From the NCBI RefSeq assembly GCF_030463535.1, contig NC_132878.1, forward strand, positions 38,424,761 to 38,488,760: a DNA stretch of 64,000 nucleotides, in the 5' to 3' direction. Within the stretch, counting starts at the first letter, position 1; every line of letters starts with the position of its first letter. Position numbers and translations under genes: made by a program. The notes beneath the pieces were generated by a model. It searched no databases and was not told the origin of the DNA. It saw only the letters and a program-made list of their open reading frames with translations. This stretch comes from Salminus brasiliensis. Lineage: Eukaryota; Chordata; Actinopteri; Characiformes; Bryconidae. This document shows positions 22,991 to 36,685 of this stretch, piece by piece.

Positions 22991-25204
22991 CCTACACACA
23001 CTAAAAGCCAGTGATAGTGCTCTGCCAATGAATTATTCACTGATGGCAGGCTCGGTATTCACAGGGTCTTTACCCAGATTTCATACAGGCCACACAAATA
23101 CATTCATTCAATACTCATTTATTGCTTCGTTGCAGAAATAGTATAAACCAGTGAGGCATGGCAGGGTGCAGCCATTGAGGTCACTATCGAGGACCTTTGG
23201 GTTTGTCCGCTATTACAAAAGAGCAAGACGAATTACATTTTGTAACTTTTTCATTGGCATCCGAGGACTCTTTTTGAGCAGTTAAGAAATCTGGGGAGCT
23301 TGGCTTGCAAGTCCAAAGGGCTCCCCTACTCCCCAACCTTCCTACAACCTTCCAAGCTTAAACCCCAACTACCTGTGGTCAGTGAAAAGTACATTATTAC
23401 ATTATTACTTACCATGCCAAAAACAGACATGCATAACTATTCATGAGCAACATATAGGAGTGCACTGCCAAAAACAGTGTTACAGTGTTCAAAAGTGGCT
23501 TCATGGTCCAGTGCGGCTTCTCAGTTGGTTACAAAAGCCACAGAAGTCCTCCTAAGCCATGGTGTGAGAAGACTATATTTACACAGGTATTAAGCTCACA
23601 CCTCTGAACACACACAACGAGCCAGAGCTAGAAAGAGCTAGAAGAAAGAGCAAAGAGAGACGGAGAGAGAGATAGAAAGAGCAAGCAACAAGATGGAGAG
23701 AGTCAGTTTGGGCACACCTTTAGCACCCTAGCAGACAAGTGAGTTTCTCCACGTCAGAGCCGACAGGCAGAGAGGAACCAAAGAACAAACATACATCACC
23801 CTTCGCTTAGCACACTGGAGTCTCGTGATCTGACCACTGCTTGGGTCTGCCTGGAAGCAAAATATAAACACATTTCCTTTTTCCACTGGCTGCTTCAAAC
23901 CACAGTGACTCAGCTATTGCTCTGGGAGTACCTTTGGGTGCATACGTGTAGTGTTACACATGTAACATGGAAGGCTTTGACTGGAAGACACTGGTGGACT
24001 GTACAGCCAATTTGCTACCTTACTATCTATTTTTTGCTGTAGAAAATGAAGGGTTGGTCCAAATAAGTTTCAGTCATTGTAGGTCTTTTCTAAAGGACAG
24101 TGAGCCCAAGTAGGCATGTTAAAAACTGCAACCTGCCCTCTTATTACACACCGGTTTTTGTGTTTGGTTGCATGCGAGTGTGTCTGTGTGTGTGTCTGGT
24201 AGAGCAACGAGCATTGGCCTCCAGGTGTGCTGACACACTTTCTGGATCAGCATACACCCAAGCGCACGAAATGCGCTTCGAAAATTAAAGCCATGATTTA
24301 CGAGTCTTTAGGGACAGAGGACAAGCGTGTTCGAAGAGTTGGCGTGTGAGAGCAGGCCGCCGCACAGGTTTTTCAGGTAGTGCCCTGCTCTGCTTAGCCT
24401 CAAATTTGTCAGCGCTTTCCTTTCTCTAGTTTTTTTTTTTTGTTCTCAGAGTGATGAACAGGGAGACCACTCCTCGTGGCAGGCCCGCAGGGCCTTTTTT
24501 CTCGACCTCCTCCACACCATTTCGCCTGAATCGCCGGAATGCTAGCGCATATGTGCACTCGTCTTGTGCATGGAGGTTCTGGGCCTCCTCCGTTTCTTTC
24601 ACTAAATCCTCAAAGAAGTGGGTGCAGCTCCGCCGGAGTGCTGGCCTGCGCGAGTGTTGAACTATGCTGGCAGCATTCCAGCACAAGTGTGCATGCGTGT
24701 TCGTGTCTATGTGTGTGTGTGTGTGTCTGTAAGTGCTCTGGCAGCATGCCAGTGAGCCCCACACAGAAGAGAGGTAGTTACTGGCGAGCTTTTGTTAAGG
24801 GGTTTACCACTGAAATGCCCTTTAGAGAAGTCATCCAGTCAAATGAATGGGGTGGGAGCGGTGTGGGGGGGAGGAAAGTAAAAATGGGAGTGGGAAAAGA
24901 AGTAAGCTGATCAAACGGAGGCTAGATTAACGGGCATCTATGAAGCAACGCTGTTGCTTTCAAAGTACAGTGTGTCCCACAATTTAGCAGTCAATACGCT
25001 GTACTCAAGCCGCCAGTATTCAAGGAACTGTGGTGTGGTTTCGAAATACTTGGAATCATTTTCGCCCCAGGGTATCATAATTGAAAAGCAGGAGCCACTG
25101 TTCCTCGAGTATACCTAAAATCATCCTGAATAAGTGAAGTATTAATACTTAATAGTTTCCAAGCTACAAGATGGAGCATAGGAAAGCAGAACAACGGACT
25201 GCTG

Positions 25205-25480
25205 ATCTTTTCTGCTGCATACAAGAGTCTGGGCTCGGAGTGGTCCGGCAGACTAAGGCACTGCCACTGTGATCCGAGGATGACGTGTCATGCTGCTTGC
25301 CATCAGCAGTCGGAGTCAGATAGAGCACAATTGCCTTGTTCTCTAATGGGTGGGTTGATGGCACTCCCAGTGTGATGTTGGTCAGCACTGACGTCTGTTA
25401 GCTGTTGTATTGGAGCTGGGCTGTATGTGGAGACATGCACTGGCATTCACCCCACTAGTGCTGGGGGCATTGCTAGTGAT
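25205..25480 (+). mobile_element. tRNA-derived SINE, degenerate
   Basis: Same family as 22195 and 33862: a GACTAAGGCACTGCCACTGT head region, then GAGCACAATTGCCTTGTTCT, GGGTGGGTTGATGGCACTCC and a TATTGGAGCTGGGC segment. Heavily substituted, and clearly older than the 33862 copy. Confidence 0.65.
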
Positions 25481-26318
25481 AGGGGGAGCTCACATGAATG
25501 GGGATTGGGTAATTAAATATAAAATTGGGTAAATTAAAAATAAAAAAGGAAAATTTGGGGAGTGTCTTCTAAGGAAATTTAAGCAAGTTAAGATGCACCA
25601 TGTCCTATCAGATTTTTTTTAATAGAGCTGAATAGACCTCAGCAACAATTTAGAAAAAATGGTGGAATTCCCCTATTTAAAGTTTTCAACTAAAACTCTT
25701 ATCTGTATTATTTATTGTCAAGCAGTAATTTTGATGTTCCAAAAACACTTGGGACCACCATGCTCATGCATGGAAACATTTCTACTGGTCCATTCATCAT
25801 TCACTTTTGCAAAAAACGCACGATTAGACTTTGCTTTGCACGGCAGTAACATCCTAAAGAACAGCACGGAAATCATCACCTGTGGTAATTGTCTGTTTGC
25901 TACAGCTATGGTGGGTGAAGATCACGTTGAAAAACGCTGGAGTATTTCTTGACAGATTATCACACACAGTTTGGATCAGCAGAGACGAGCTCCTGACGCC
26001 TGTGGCTACGTAGGTGCGGGGAGGCTAAAGAGTGAGGTCAAGCCGGTAATACTCTAATGGGCTTTAGGTCATGGGCGAGCAAATTGTGGATGCTACTGTG
26101 TCAATGGCCTAAGCGGAGACTATTCTACTTAGCGGCTTTACTTTCTATTGTGGGATTATTTTCCTGTTGCGCACTTGCGCGCATACATAGCTAACACGCA
26201 TGCGATGCTCCAAACGTAAGGTATTGTGCGGCGAGAGCGAGACAGAGAGACAAACAAAGAGAAAGTGAGGCAGGAAAATCAATAGATGAGTGAGAAGTGG
26301 GCTGTGAGCATTAGTGTG

Positions 26319-26352
26319 AGTGCATGTGTGTGTGTGTGTGTGTGTGTGTGTG
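26319..26352. repeat. (GT)n microsatellite
   Basis: Short dinucleotide tract in foxo3 intron 1. Confidence 0.9.
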
Positions 26353-27613
26353 CGGTGGATTTCAGTGGGTTTCGTCATGCCTCGGAGCTGCATTAGTGAG
26401 AATGTGGCTAAGCCCTTTGCGCCTCACGGAGCCAGAACAAAGGCACAGAGACAGAGAAACGGAGAATTAACCAAAAAAAAAAAGGGGAAAGGGGAAACAG
26501 AGTGAAAGAGTGACAAATCTAAGCGTCTTGTCTGTCGTACAAAGACATGGTCTGTGCTACTGCGCTGAGCTGTAACCCCACTAAAAAAAAAGGTGCGCTG
26601 TGTTCTGGCTGCAGGGAGCCCAGGGGTCACTTTGTGTTTGTTTGCTCGCGTTGTTTATTGAGCTGCTGCTGTTGTTGTTGTTGATCTGCCAAAGCTTTGC
26701 CGGTGTTAGATTGGCTTGCGAGAAACATGATGTAACAAGCTTTTCAATGAGCTTTAATTGGTTACAGGCTACCACTGCTGCCAGGCAGAGGGAGAAGTAG
26801 CAAGTCAAGAAGATGCAGTAAGGCATGTGTGTTTTATAGGTATGCCTCTGGCTTTCTGTCACTAAAATTAGACAGTTTACTCTCGTAAAGGCCGCACATG
26901 CATTCGCACTGGTATGCAGAACAGGGCGCTGCATAATCACACACTGATTGATTCTGGCCTTCCCTGTGTGTTTCTGAGCATCAGCCCATCTTCAGGTGTT
27001 CTCCATAGCGCGTGTATGTGTGTTTGTGTGCCACGCGGCAGAAGTAGGTCACACGGTCACAGAACAAGTGTTTCCCCAAAGGGAACGCATTTACAGCATC
27101 TCAGGAGATGAGAGACTGTATGTACAGTGAGCGCTGGAGCCGAAAGGCCTTTCTGTTGCCTCCCTCTGCCAACACATCAGCCGAAACAGGAAGTCACGTG
27201 ACCTGAGAGTCGAGGGGAGCAGGAACTAGGGGTGGGGGGTAGTGAGAATTGCTGCTGCAGCAGAAAATCCTGTGACACACTTTCTGTTGCGACTTTACAG
27301 TATGTTTTTCAGTATGTATTTTGCCCTCCGTCATGGCCCTTATGCTCTGGCTACCTGCTACAAGTCAAGACGAGGTTTATTTGTTGCCATACTTGCTTCA
27401 AAATGCTTGTGGTGAGGCAAGGGTAATCAGTTTACAGCAGGATAGCACTAATATACATGACTACCCATACTGCGTAAGGACATACTGCCTGCTATGTACA
27501 CTGGTACACGGTTATATTGTTGAATTCTCCTTTGCAACGAAGAGGGACATTGAGTGCGTGTGGACTGGCTCAGACTTGACTGATGAGCTCAGCAAAATAG
27601 AGTGTATGCTCTC

Positions 27614-27919
27614 ACACACACACACACACACACACACATGCACTGCTACTGTTCAGTACTGATAAGGCTATGGCTCAGTCTCTCAGTGAGGTCATTTTTT
27701 AAAGGGCAGAGCACACAGTTGCGATCAGCCGTCGAACTTTGACCATGAACAATCAGAGGTCAGAACCACCTGCTGTCACTAAAGCACCAAAGCATGCACC
27801 TTGGATGTTGATGTAAGTAAGCCCTTTTCAGAGACCTCCGCCTGGCCCCTTAAGACAGCTGCTGTATTTTCTTTCTTTCTTTCTTTCTTTCTTTTTTTTA
27901 GCTTTCTGTCCCTCTTTCT

Positions 27920-27962
<43 letters not shown>
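27614..27962. repeat. (CA)n, (TTTC)n and (CA)n tracts
   Basis: (CA)n at 27614-27639, (TTTC)n at about 27870-27893 and a second (CA)n at 27921-27962, with non-repetitive DNA between the first two. Confidence 0.9.
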
Positions 27963-27963
<1 letters not shown>

Positions 27964-28164
27964 GCACACGCACAGGAAAATAAAGCAGAGCAGGCCCTTC
28001 CTTTAATGGAGCCCAGATGGGCACGAGGGGAACAAACATACACACAGATACACGCACACATGCACACGCAAGCTGGGCCAAAAGAAACGTAGTCACGTCA
28101 AATTCGCAGCACTCCCTGTGGCTCGTTGTGGTTACAGCACTGTTCTGTGGTAGAGGATGGTGTG

Positions 28165-28250
28165 GTAGAGGGTAGTGGGAAACAACAGCACCCTATCGAG
28201 GCAGGCTGGGGTTCGATTCGCCTGCCTGGCAAGCAGATGATTCAAATGAC
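28165..28250 (+). mobile_element. tRNA-like SINE head, second family
   Basis: GGGAAACAACAGCACCCTAT followed by a canonical B-box-like GGTTCGATTC inside GGCTGGGGTTCGATTCGCCT. An ATGTAAATGTA-type tail follows at 28266-28290. It is too diverged from a cloverleaf to be a functional tRNA gene. Confidence 0.5.
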
Positions 28251-30165
28251 AGTCAGCCACAACCACAAATGTAAATGTAATGTAAATGTAGGTGCCTATT
28301 AAAGAAGGTCAAATTAATTAGAAGGGTTTACAGTGGACAAGAGGTGGTCTCTGTGGGGAACAAACTAGCTAGTAAATGTACATGATTTCTCCAGCCAATT
28401 ACCCTTCCAGGCTCTCAGACTTCTATTAAACAGCCATGAAGCAATTAACTGTCATGGAACATTTCTGCTGAAATTGCAACACAGCACTTGCATTTGTCCA
28501 AACAATGACTGGTGAGTCAGTTACTGAAGTCCAGAGCACACTGACCCAACATTCCTCAAACCACGCCAAAAAAAACAAATGTTTGGTTGATGTGTCCGAC
28601 CTGTATGTGATTGTTGGAAGCATCTAAAATGCTCTACCCCACTTTTGAATAACCTTCTCCACCTTTCATACTGTTTGAGAACGTTCTCTTCCATTCAGTA
28701 GTCTGCATCAAGCCTATATTAGGAACTCTGGGTCTAAGCTGGATTTTAGAACATCACCGCAGTTGTGCCCTGTGCCTAACAGATATGTACCATATGTTAT
28801 TTAACAAAGCCTGCTTGTTTGTTTTGAGGGTATTTATTGTCAGTCTTATTTATTACCAGTCTTATAATGTCATTTGAGACCTCATAATTCAGAGAATCCA
28901 GTGACAATTTGGAAAATTGTACACAGGACAAAAGGTCTCAGGTATGGGATGCTTCAGTTTACCACAGGGCACAAAAAAAAAATTATATTTCTTTGTTATG
29001 GAGAAATCCAGCTTGGATCCAGATTAGATCCACCATTCATAATATCAGAATGACAATTCTGTTGACTACGGAATGGCACAAGACTGAAACACATCCAACA
29101 AACAACATTGGTTGCTTGTATGGAGCTGAAAACCCAACTAGGCTAATTCACTATATAACGGGCAGCAGTCTCTTGTTTTTAATCGCACAGTTTTATCCGA
29201 GATTCGAGAGCCAATACCTTTTGTTTTCAGTGGTCACTCAGTAGTGTGACTGTGGTATGACTTCAGATGACTAGAAAGTGAATTGTGGGAGACTGTAGTG
29301 TCCTCAAAATCCTTCTGGAATACCATGTTACAATTCAAACCCCAAGAGAAAAAAAGAATGACAGTAGTGGTGTAATGGATCTGAGCTGAAACTGTCTGAT
29401 TGGTCCATCTCTACATATGACAATGCTAAAACATGAAATGACATCACTCATGTCAGTGGAGAGCTGACACAAGCTTGTCACAACTTTTCTGAATGGGGGA
29501 GAACAGTTTTACAACAGCATGACTGACAGAGAACATCTGAGTGTCCCAGCGATTACAAGTATGCACAGCAGCCCAACCTGCTGCTTTGTCTGTAAGTGAC
29601 GAGGGGTATGGCGTTGAATGGTGGCTTACTTTGTTCAGTGAATTAGCTTTGAATGTAACTGCATCTAGCTGTTGTTGTTGAAGGTTTTCTTGGAAGTGTG
29701 TCTGTGATTTCACAGAAACAGATTTAGCCAGGCGGGACTGTACAGGGTGTCCAGTTCTGGGGTTATCCACTCCTAAAGATGGGTTAGGGGCACTGTGACC
29801 AGCAAGAGGGGCGTGGATTGAGCATTATGGGCAAAGTATGTGTGAGAAATAATACCTGTGAGTGCACGGATGGCGTGCACAGCAAACCAAGGTTTCTCCT
29901 CTCCGTAAAACGTGATTTGTCGGTCATGCAAAACCTCTCAGCTTTAGATGTGGTCAGCCTCTGCTTGGTCATTCATCAGCCCCTGACAGGAAGGGCCCAT
30001 TTAGCACTTCCTGATTAGGGGGAAGAGGGCGTCTCCCTCACAGGATTGGCTAGATAGATTCCTGAAACTCTTGACTGCTTTCTAAACATTTTTTATCAAT
30101 GGTTTGGGAGGACAGCTGGAAAACAGTAGACGCACTTATTTATACATACTGAAAATATTATGATA

Positions 30166-30166
30166 T

Positions 30167-30201
<35 letters not shown>
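30166..30201. repeat. (TA)n(CA)n compound microsatellite
   Basis: TA units followed directly by CA units. Confidence 0.9.
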
Positions 30202-30202
<1 letters not shown>

Positions 30203-30867
30203 TTATATGAGATATTTATTTTCAGTTTGAGTAAATCTAACCGTCCAGAATTGATATTGTAGTGAGCGATCCATGCTTACTTTATGCAGCTTGCAGGGCA
30301 AAAGGTCTCCAGTCATGAAAACTCCAGACAAACCTAGTGAATGGATAAAATTACAAGAAGAAAGGGGCACATGAAAGGGATTAGCTGCCTCCGAAACTAA
30401 AGAGCTGGCTCTGTTTTGTTTTTGTTTTGTTTTTTTTCTTGAAAAGTCTCTCTTTCTTTCTTCGTTTTCTGCCTTGCTCCATCCTTTTTTTTTTTCCTTT
30501 TTTTTCTCAGCTAGCTCAATGTGTGCGTGTTTACATTGGCTCACTCGAGAGGACGGGACGTGGGGTTCTTTGGCACGAGACGAAATTCCCAGCTACGGAA
30601 CAAACTGTACCAGGGACACTGATAAATTTGTCCTGAGATGTTCCCTGCACTATCCGTGCGCTGCACTAGGAGAGCTGCTAAAGTAATCTGATTAAGTCAT
30701 TCAATGCATTATGTAGTAAACATCAATAACAATGCCTTGATTTGGACCGAGGTGTCAGTCATGTCCTGAACGTGCACAACAGGAGGGTGGTTATGCTGCT
30801 TGCAAGCTTTGGCAAGGCTGAAAGCACCTGCGGGGAGAAGTGTGCATGTGTTTAGATTAGCGCATGC

Positions 30868-30892
30868 ATGTGTGTGTGTGTGTGTGAGAGAC

Positions 30893-30931
<39 letters not shown>
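30868..30931. repeat. (GT)n(GA)n compound microsatellite
   Basis: A GT run followed by a purine-only GA run of about 40 bp; a homopurine tract of this kind can form triplex DNA. Confidence 0.9.
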
Positions 30932-30932
<1 letters not shown>

Positions 30933-31407
30933 TGCGAGTGATATAACAGTTTGACAGGCCAGAACTCTGACCCGCTGCGGGGTCACCCAAGCAACTGGTG
31001 AGCACGCCTCTGTCCAAGCGCTGTGATTGGCTGGAGAGGGTGGGCTGGGAAGGCTGCCACCCCCTTGGTTCTGAAGTCTCGGGTAAACAAGGCAGTCTTT
31101 CAGCATGGTCCATTATGCAACGCACGCACACTCACGCCCACAGCTGTACAGAGCACTCTTTAGGAGAATAAGGGCCGCATAAAAATGGAGGATCAAGGAC
31201 TTTTCTCACATTATTGCCGCTGCATGCTCTTTTCAGACTCTATGAAAGCTTTAGCTGACATTTACAGTGAGTTAACATGTCAAGATATATAGGTCAGTAG
31301 AAATGGTCTGAAATGACTTGGAATAAAGGATACTTACAATAATATGTTATATGTGTAATATTCAAAGACAAAATAAACAGAAGTCAGAGAACTGTCTCCA
31401 CAGACTG

Positions 31408-31530
31408 GACTTAAACCGATCATCCCATACCATTAAAACCACCAGCCAAATATTGTGTAGTTCTGACCTGTCCAGGCACAGACTCAACAAGACCTCGAAA
31501 GGTTTCCTGTAGTGTCTAGCACCAACTGAC
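31408..31530 (-). mobile_element. Tc1/mariner end fragment
   Basis: CCATTAAAACCACCAGCCAA followed by GACCTGTCCAGGCACAGACT and CAACAAGACCTCGAAAGGTT corresponds to the terminal part of a common fish Tc1 family in which the transposase is read on the opposite strand. Only this end survives. Confidence 0.55.
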
Positions 31531-32517
31531 TGCTAGTTAACTCTGTGGTGATTAACCAAAGTTAATCCAAATATCATTTTTATATAAGTTTTATTTTTTG
31601 ATTTTGTGACTGTACATCATTTTTTATACCAGAACCAAGGCTATCTGTTAGCATAGTGCTGACTGCATGCCGAAGTCGTTTCACACACTTGCGTGTTAGC
31701 TTCGAACAGACTTATTTAAATGGATTACAACATTATTTGACATCCTACATCTATAAATGTGGTTTGAGACGAGTGTGATTTATGCATGCAGATATGCTAT
31801 GCATGCAGACTGCTAACATTAATTATGGCTTCGGTAAGTTAGCTAGCGTTAGCTGTGCACTTCCTGATCCTGATTCAGGAACTGGGTTCGTACAAGTGCG
31901 GAACGATACGACACAACCTTAGTAACCATATGGCCCTGCAGTTAAAAAAGAAGCCACCCCTCTTATTCATAATTCCCATAAGTGCAGTTTACACTGCAGG
32001 ACAAAATAATAATGCAAAGCTCAGTAGGCTTTGCTCGCCTCATGCATCTCTGTGGCACCAGGCCTTTTCCAGTGTGCATAGGTGTGTTGGCCAATGAAGC
32101 ATAATTGTATAATTATGGACATAATAGAATGTAGGGGTATTACCGAGCTTGTAGGTATGAATGAGCGTGATTTCCATTGAGGCGAAAGAGAGAGTGTATG
32201 TGTGTGGCTCTATATTAAACGCTTCTACATGATCTATGAACTCCAGATGGGCTGGAAAATGAAAGAACGACAACACAGGAAAACATTCTTAAAGAGATCT
32301 GGAGCCTCCTCCTCTATTGCTATCCAGTTGATGGTTTTAGCATGATCACACGATCACACCCATATAAAAATATAGGAGCGGCCACAAACACACGCTTGAC
32401 CAAAAAGTACGCACACTTGCGCAAAGAGAGGCCCATGCTGGCCGGAAAACGCACATTTGGTAGAACGGAATGGAATGTTCTCTTCTACACTCCAGCCCTT
32501 ACAGCAGCTGGGAATGA

Positions 32518-32990
32518 GGAGAGAGAGAGGGAGAGAGGGAGAGAGAGAGAGAGAGAGAGAGAGGGAGTGAGAGGGTGAGGGAGAGTAAATCTGTGACAAC
32601 GTGTCTTGTGTTTTCAGCAAGTGTATATTTGTGGGTCTAAGCGGTTTTGCGCGGGGTGTGTGTGTGTGTGTGTGTGTGTGTATTGTGTGTATAAATAACT
32701 CCTCTCTCCTTTGCAGCATCAGCGCCTGGTCCGAGTTTATTTATAAACTGCCTCCTAAGTGTCAATGGTCTGCTGTGCTCTCTCTCGCCCTTTCTCTCGC
32801 TAACTCACTAACTCACTCTCCCACCCCAAACCTCTGTCTCTCCCTCTGCTTCTCTACTTGCTCCGTTCCATTTCATTCCATTCCATGCCTTTCTCTGCTT
32901 TCTCTCTCTTTATCCCTCTGCTTTCTTTCCAAACACACCCAAAACATTTCCTCGCTAATGTGTATTTTCTTTTCTCTTCGGTCACCTACA

Positions 32991-33029
<39 letters not shown>

Positions 33030-33111
33030 AAATCAAATGCTCAGAGAACTATAAACCTACTTTAGGCGTACTAAGAAACAAGCTCTGAAAATTATTCCTG
33101 GAAAAGTAGTG

Positions 33112-33159
<48 letters not shown>

Positions 33160-33182
33160 ACACAGACACACACAGACACACA
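32518..33182. repeat. Cluster of simple repeats
   Basis: (GA)n at 32518-32574, (GT)n at 32656-32690, a C/T-rich stretch at 32770-32925, (CA)n at 32994-33026, and (CA)n grading into (CACAGA)n at 33113-33182. No unique feature lies between them. Confidence 0.9.
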
Positions 33183-33705
33183 CCCTCTCTGTATTTCATA
33201 GAAAGTTCACTGTGGTGAAAAGTTCTGCCAAACCCGTCCACATAAAATGCCCCAGCCCACACTGTAACACATTTGTGCCCCTGGTGTAGCTACGCACGTG
33301 TGTGTGTGTGTGATTGTCTGTTTAAGAGGAAAAAGTTGCGAAGTACTAAGAAACTTAATTCATGATGATATGCAGACATGCATTTCGGCGTGTTTTGTGT
33401 TTCACTGTTATGACGTATGCGAAATCTACTGAGAGGCTAAAAGAGGATTAGCTGCCTCCAGGGAACACAAGCACACACAAACAGACCAGGGCAAATGTAC
33501 ACACAACTACACACACACACACAAACACACACGTACACATAAGGAAGTAGGGTTTTTTTTTTTTCCATCGCTGATTGTCATCAGGTCTCTTCAGTGCAGC
33601 AAATTAAAGACAGCTCCCTCTTCTTACTGCTGATATCATATCATCATTTTGTGAACAGCAACTGCCCCGGGAAACCTTGGTAGGAAGCTTTCAAAAAGCG
33701 CCTAC

Positions 33706-33853
33706 ACTCTTAAATAAATAAATGTGCTTCAAATGGTTCTTTGCAGGATGCTAAAGATCGAGGTTCTTTAAAAGGTTCTTCACACTCACACATCTCCGTT
33801 ACAAGCATGACTCTTGGAGTTCATTTGAAGCACCTTTGTTTTTAAGAGTGCAA
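33706..33853. mobile_element. MITE with ACTCTTAAA ends
   Basis: About 148 bp with inverted ends of about 35 bp. The left reads ACACTCTTAAATAAATAAAT then GTGCTTCAAATG; the reverse complement of the right reads CACTCTTAAAAACAAAGGTG then CTTCAAATG. The inside contains GGTTCTTT repeats typical of this kind of fish element. Confidence 0.75.
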
Positions 33854-33861
33854 GTAATCAG

Positions 33862-34140
33862 GGCCCCGGGTGGTCTAGCGGAATAAGGCGCTGTCAATAT
33901 GACCAGAGGATCGCTGGTTCGTACCCCAAGACAGCACAATTGGCCTTGCTCTTTAGTGGGTAGGTAGATGGCACTTTCTCCCCACATCACTCCCGTGCAA
34001 TGCTAGCCGGCCCTGGCATCTACTGATCTGCTGATATGCCAGAGCCGGGTACACAGCGCTTTCCTCCGAGCGCACTGGTTGAGTGATAGCATTGCATTGG
34101 TGGCAGTTGGAAAAGAGGCAAAGGCTGGCTGCTACTAAGT
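33862..34140 (+). mobile_element. tRNA-derived SINE, best preserved copy
   Basis: The tRNA-like head carries an A-box-like GGTGGTCTAGCGG and a B-box-like GCTGGTTCGTACCCC about 40 bp later. The SINE body follows: GCACAATTGGCCTTGCTCTT, ATCACTCCCGTGCAATGCTA, GCGCTTTCCTCCGAGCGCAC. It directly follows the MITE at 33706. Related copies lie at 22195, 25205 and, inverted, 44840. Confidence 0.8.
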
Positions 34141-35129
34141 ATGGGAGAGTATCTGAACAGCAGTTTTTATCAAAAATGTTGTGTTTTTCTACCTGATCCG
34201 AACACAGTAGTGGTTCCCCTTTCAATTGTAAAACTTTCATTATGATTGTAGACCAGTAGAAGTACTCCAAAATTGCTCTGAAAAAAGTCTCGTCGCATTA
34301 ACTTACAATAAAAGCTGAGAATGCTTTTGCTTTCCCATGAAAATGATCAGAATTGAGATATATTCAGCTCAGAATATATATATATAAACTCTGTTTTTAC
34401 GAATGCTGCCCAAAGTGATGTGGTCTAGATGTGAAGATAAACACTTCTCTGTAGACGAAACGTTCCTTTCCATTATGATCCCGGCTGATAAAGAGCATTC
34501 AGAATGCTGTGACCTAGGCCTATGTGTTGGGCAAGGGCCACAGTCAGGTCACTGGATCTGTCCAATCGGCTGCAGAAAGTCAAAGCAGAGGGTGGGAATC
34601 GGCAGTCATGAGTTACTTTGCGGGCTGGCCTTGACACTCTCTGGAGCACTGCCTCTCTCCAGAGCACTGAGGGAGTGAGCTCACAGGACTGTGTCATATT
34701 CCCATATTCTAGTGCGAGATTCAGCATTTGCCTCTGGCTGTGTGGCCTCTTTGGACACGCAGTAAACATACGCGGCTGATGTCCGTAGACTTTCTTGCAC
34801 TGTGGTGAAAGTGAAGTGAAGTGAAGTGGATCTTCTGCTTTTGTAGTACAAGCGAGGGGTTTGTTAGACACTCCGGTAGGTTTCTGGAGAGGGTGGCTTG
34901 TTTGAGGGTGACTCAGAAGGTTGGTTGCGATGTGGATGTGGTTTGGTTTCTGGTAAACTTCTGGACAAATCTGTGATCTCCTCAGACTGAGACTCACGCC
35001 ACATAAAAAGGCAGTCATTAGGAAGCAGAATCAGCTATAATATGCAAATGTATTTACATTCAGAGCATGCCACACTTGCTCCTACATACCTCTCTCACAC
35101 AGAAACAGTATGAGAGTAAAGTTATAAAT

Positions 35130-35151
35130 GTGTGTGTGTGTGTGTGTGTAC
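35130..35151. repeat. (GT)n microsatellite
   Basis: Short dinucleotide tract in foxo3 intron 1. Confidence 0.9.
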
Positions 35152-36685
35152 TGTGTGGCTGCTGACATTGATGGATTGTTACCACATGTTGCTGATGGAC
35201 AAAAAGGCCTCTGTGTTCCAGAGAGATTCAGTGTGCAGCTGGGCTCTCAGTTAACAGTCCTCCACACGCAACAAACACACACACACATACACACACAGCA
35301 TCAATTAAAACTTGGATAAATACAAAATATGAGGATGAATAAAATATTAGCAGAACCTCATAACTTCATTCCATTTCATAACCAATATAAATGGTCCAAA
35401 AGTACTTGGAATAAAAATCTTGTTGCATGTCTAGTCGCAATTTAAAGGAATAGTTTGGTAAAAAATGTACTTTACAGGGTTTATCACTTACCCCGCATGC
35501 AGTCGTCCAACCATGTTTCATTTGAGAGGTCTGAAATGAGCTTCTTTAGAGTACTGCAGGAGATGCTAGGCTAGGGTGGCTAAATAGCATTGTACATAGA
35601 CCGTCAGCAATCTCATCTCACTAAACACATGCCCGAAATCAAACTGTATTTGCTTCAAAAATCTATCAATTTAGTATAGCTTAACACAGACATTGTTTTA
35701 AAAATAAGCAGTGAAAGTGGTTTTGCCCCACAATTCAACTGTGATGAGTTTATTTTTCTTTGAATAGTCTAAAGTAAAAAATATAAGTAATTATAATAAT
35801 ATAAGTAATAATAACTAATAGCCATAATGTATTCTAAATCCATACAAAACAGTTAAGATCACAACATTAGCCTAGCAGCCTATTTTTACCAAAATATTTC
35901 TTTGAGAACATTTTTTTGGTTTGTTAGCTTTTAATTCTCATGTTACCAATTTGGAAATTCAATGTTATATTATTACGCCAACCACATGCATGTGACTGTA
36001 GATGTCCAAGTATAGTACGAGCGATGGTGTACAATCACACTTGGCTACGGCTAACTGTACCTTTGTTAATGGGATTGGAAAAAAAAAAATCTCTTAGGTC
36101 TTACTAAAAAGAGCTGATGAATTAAATACTGAGGACCTTGCATGTGCTTATGCTCTCATTCAAGGCGTACCCTTGCCCAGAAGACCTGGCATGCTCAGAG
36201 TATTGGCACACGGGGGAAAACATGACAGTTTTAAAAAAACAGGGTGGTAATAATTAGGAGCAAATTGGAAAAGGATGGAAAAAAGGCATTGAGCCTCTCT
36301 GGTACTGTATGTGTTTTCAGCTGCCAAGCAGAGAGCGCAAGAGAGACTAAACCTTAATGACTTCATTCACAACATGTTCCTCCATTGAGATTTTAGTGAT
36401 TCCCTCCCTCCTACCTCTCTTTCCTCAGACACATGTGCACTGACACTCACACACACACTCACACAAACATTATGTCATATCTCCAGAGAGACTTTGCTGG
36501 GTAAACACCACTATTCGTGGTATCGTTGTTCATCTTGGCTCATGCGTGGAATAAGGTCATTTGCATGGAAAAGTAGCTAATCTAAGCAGCAATAATAAGC
36601 TATGGCCTTGCCTCAGCTCTCGTCTGTCTATCAGAAGCTTTAAAATCATATGCACAAGTCAATTCACATTTTTTAACAAGGTGAT

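Noticed and set aside
33862..33940. Possible tRNA gene
   Set aside because: A and B boxes are present but no cloverleaf forms and a SINE body follows; relatives occur elsewhere in the window.
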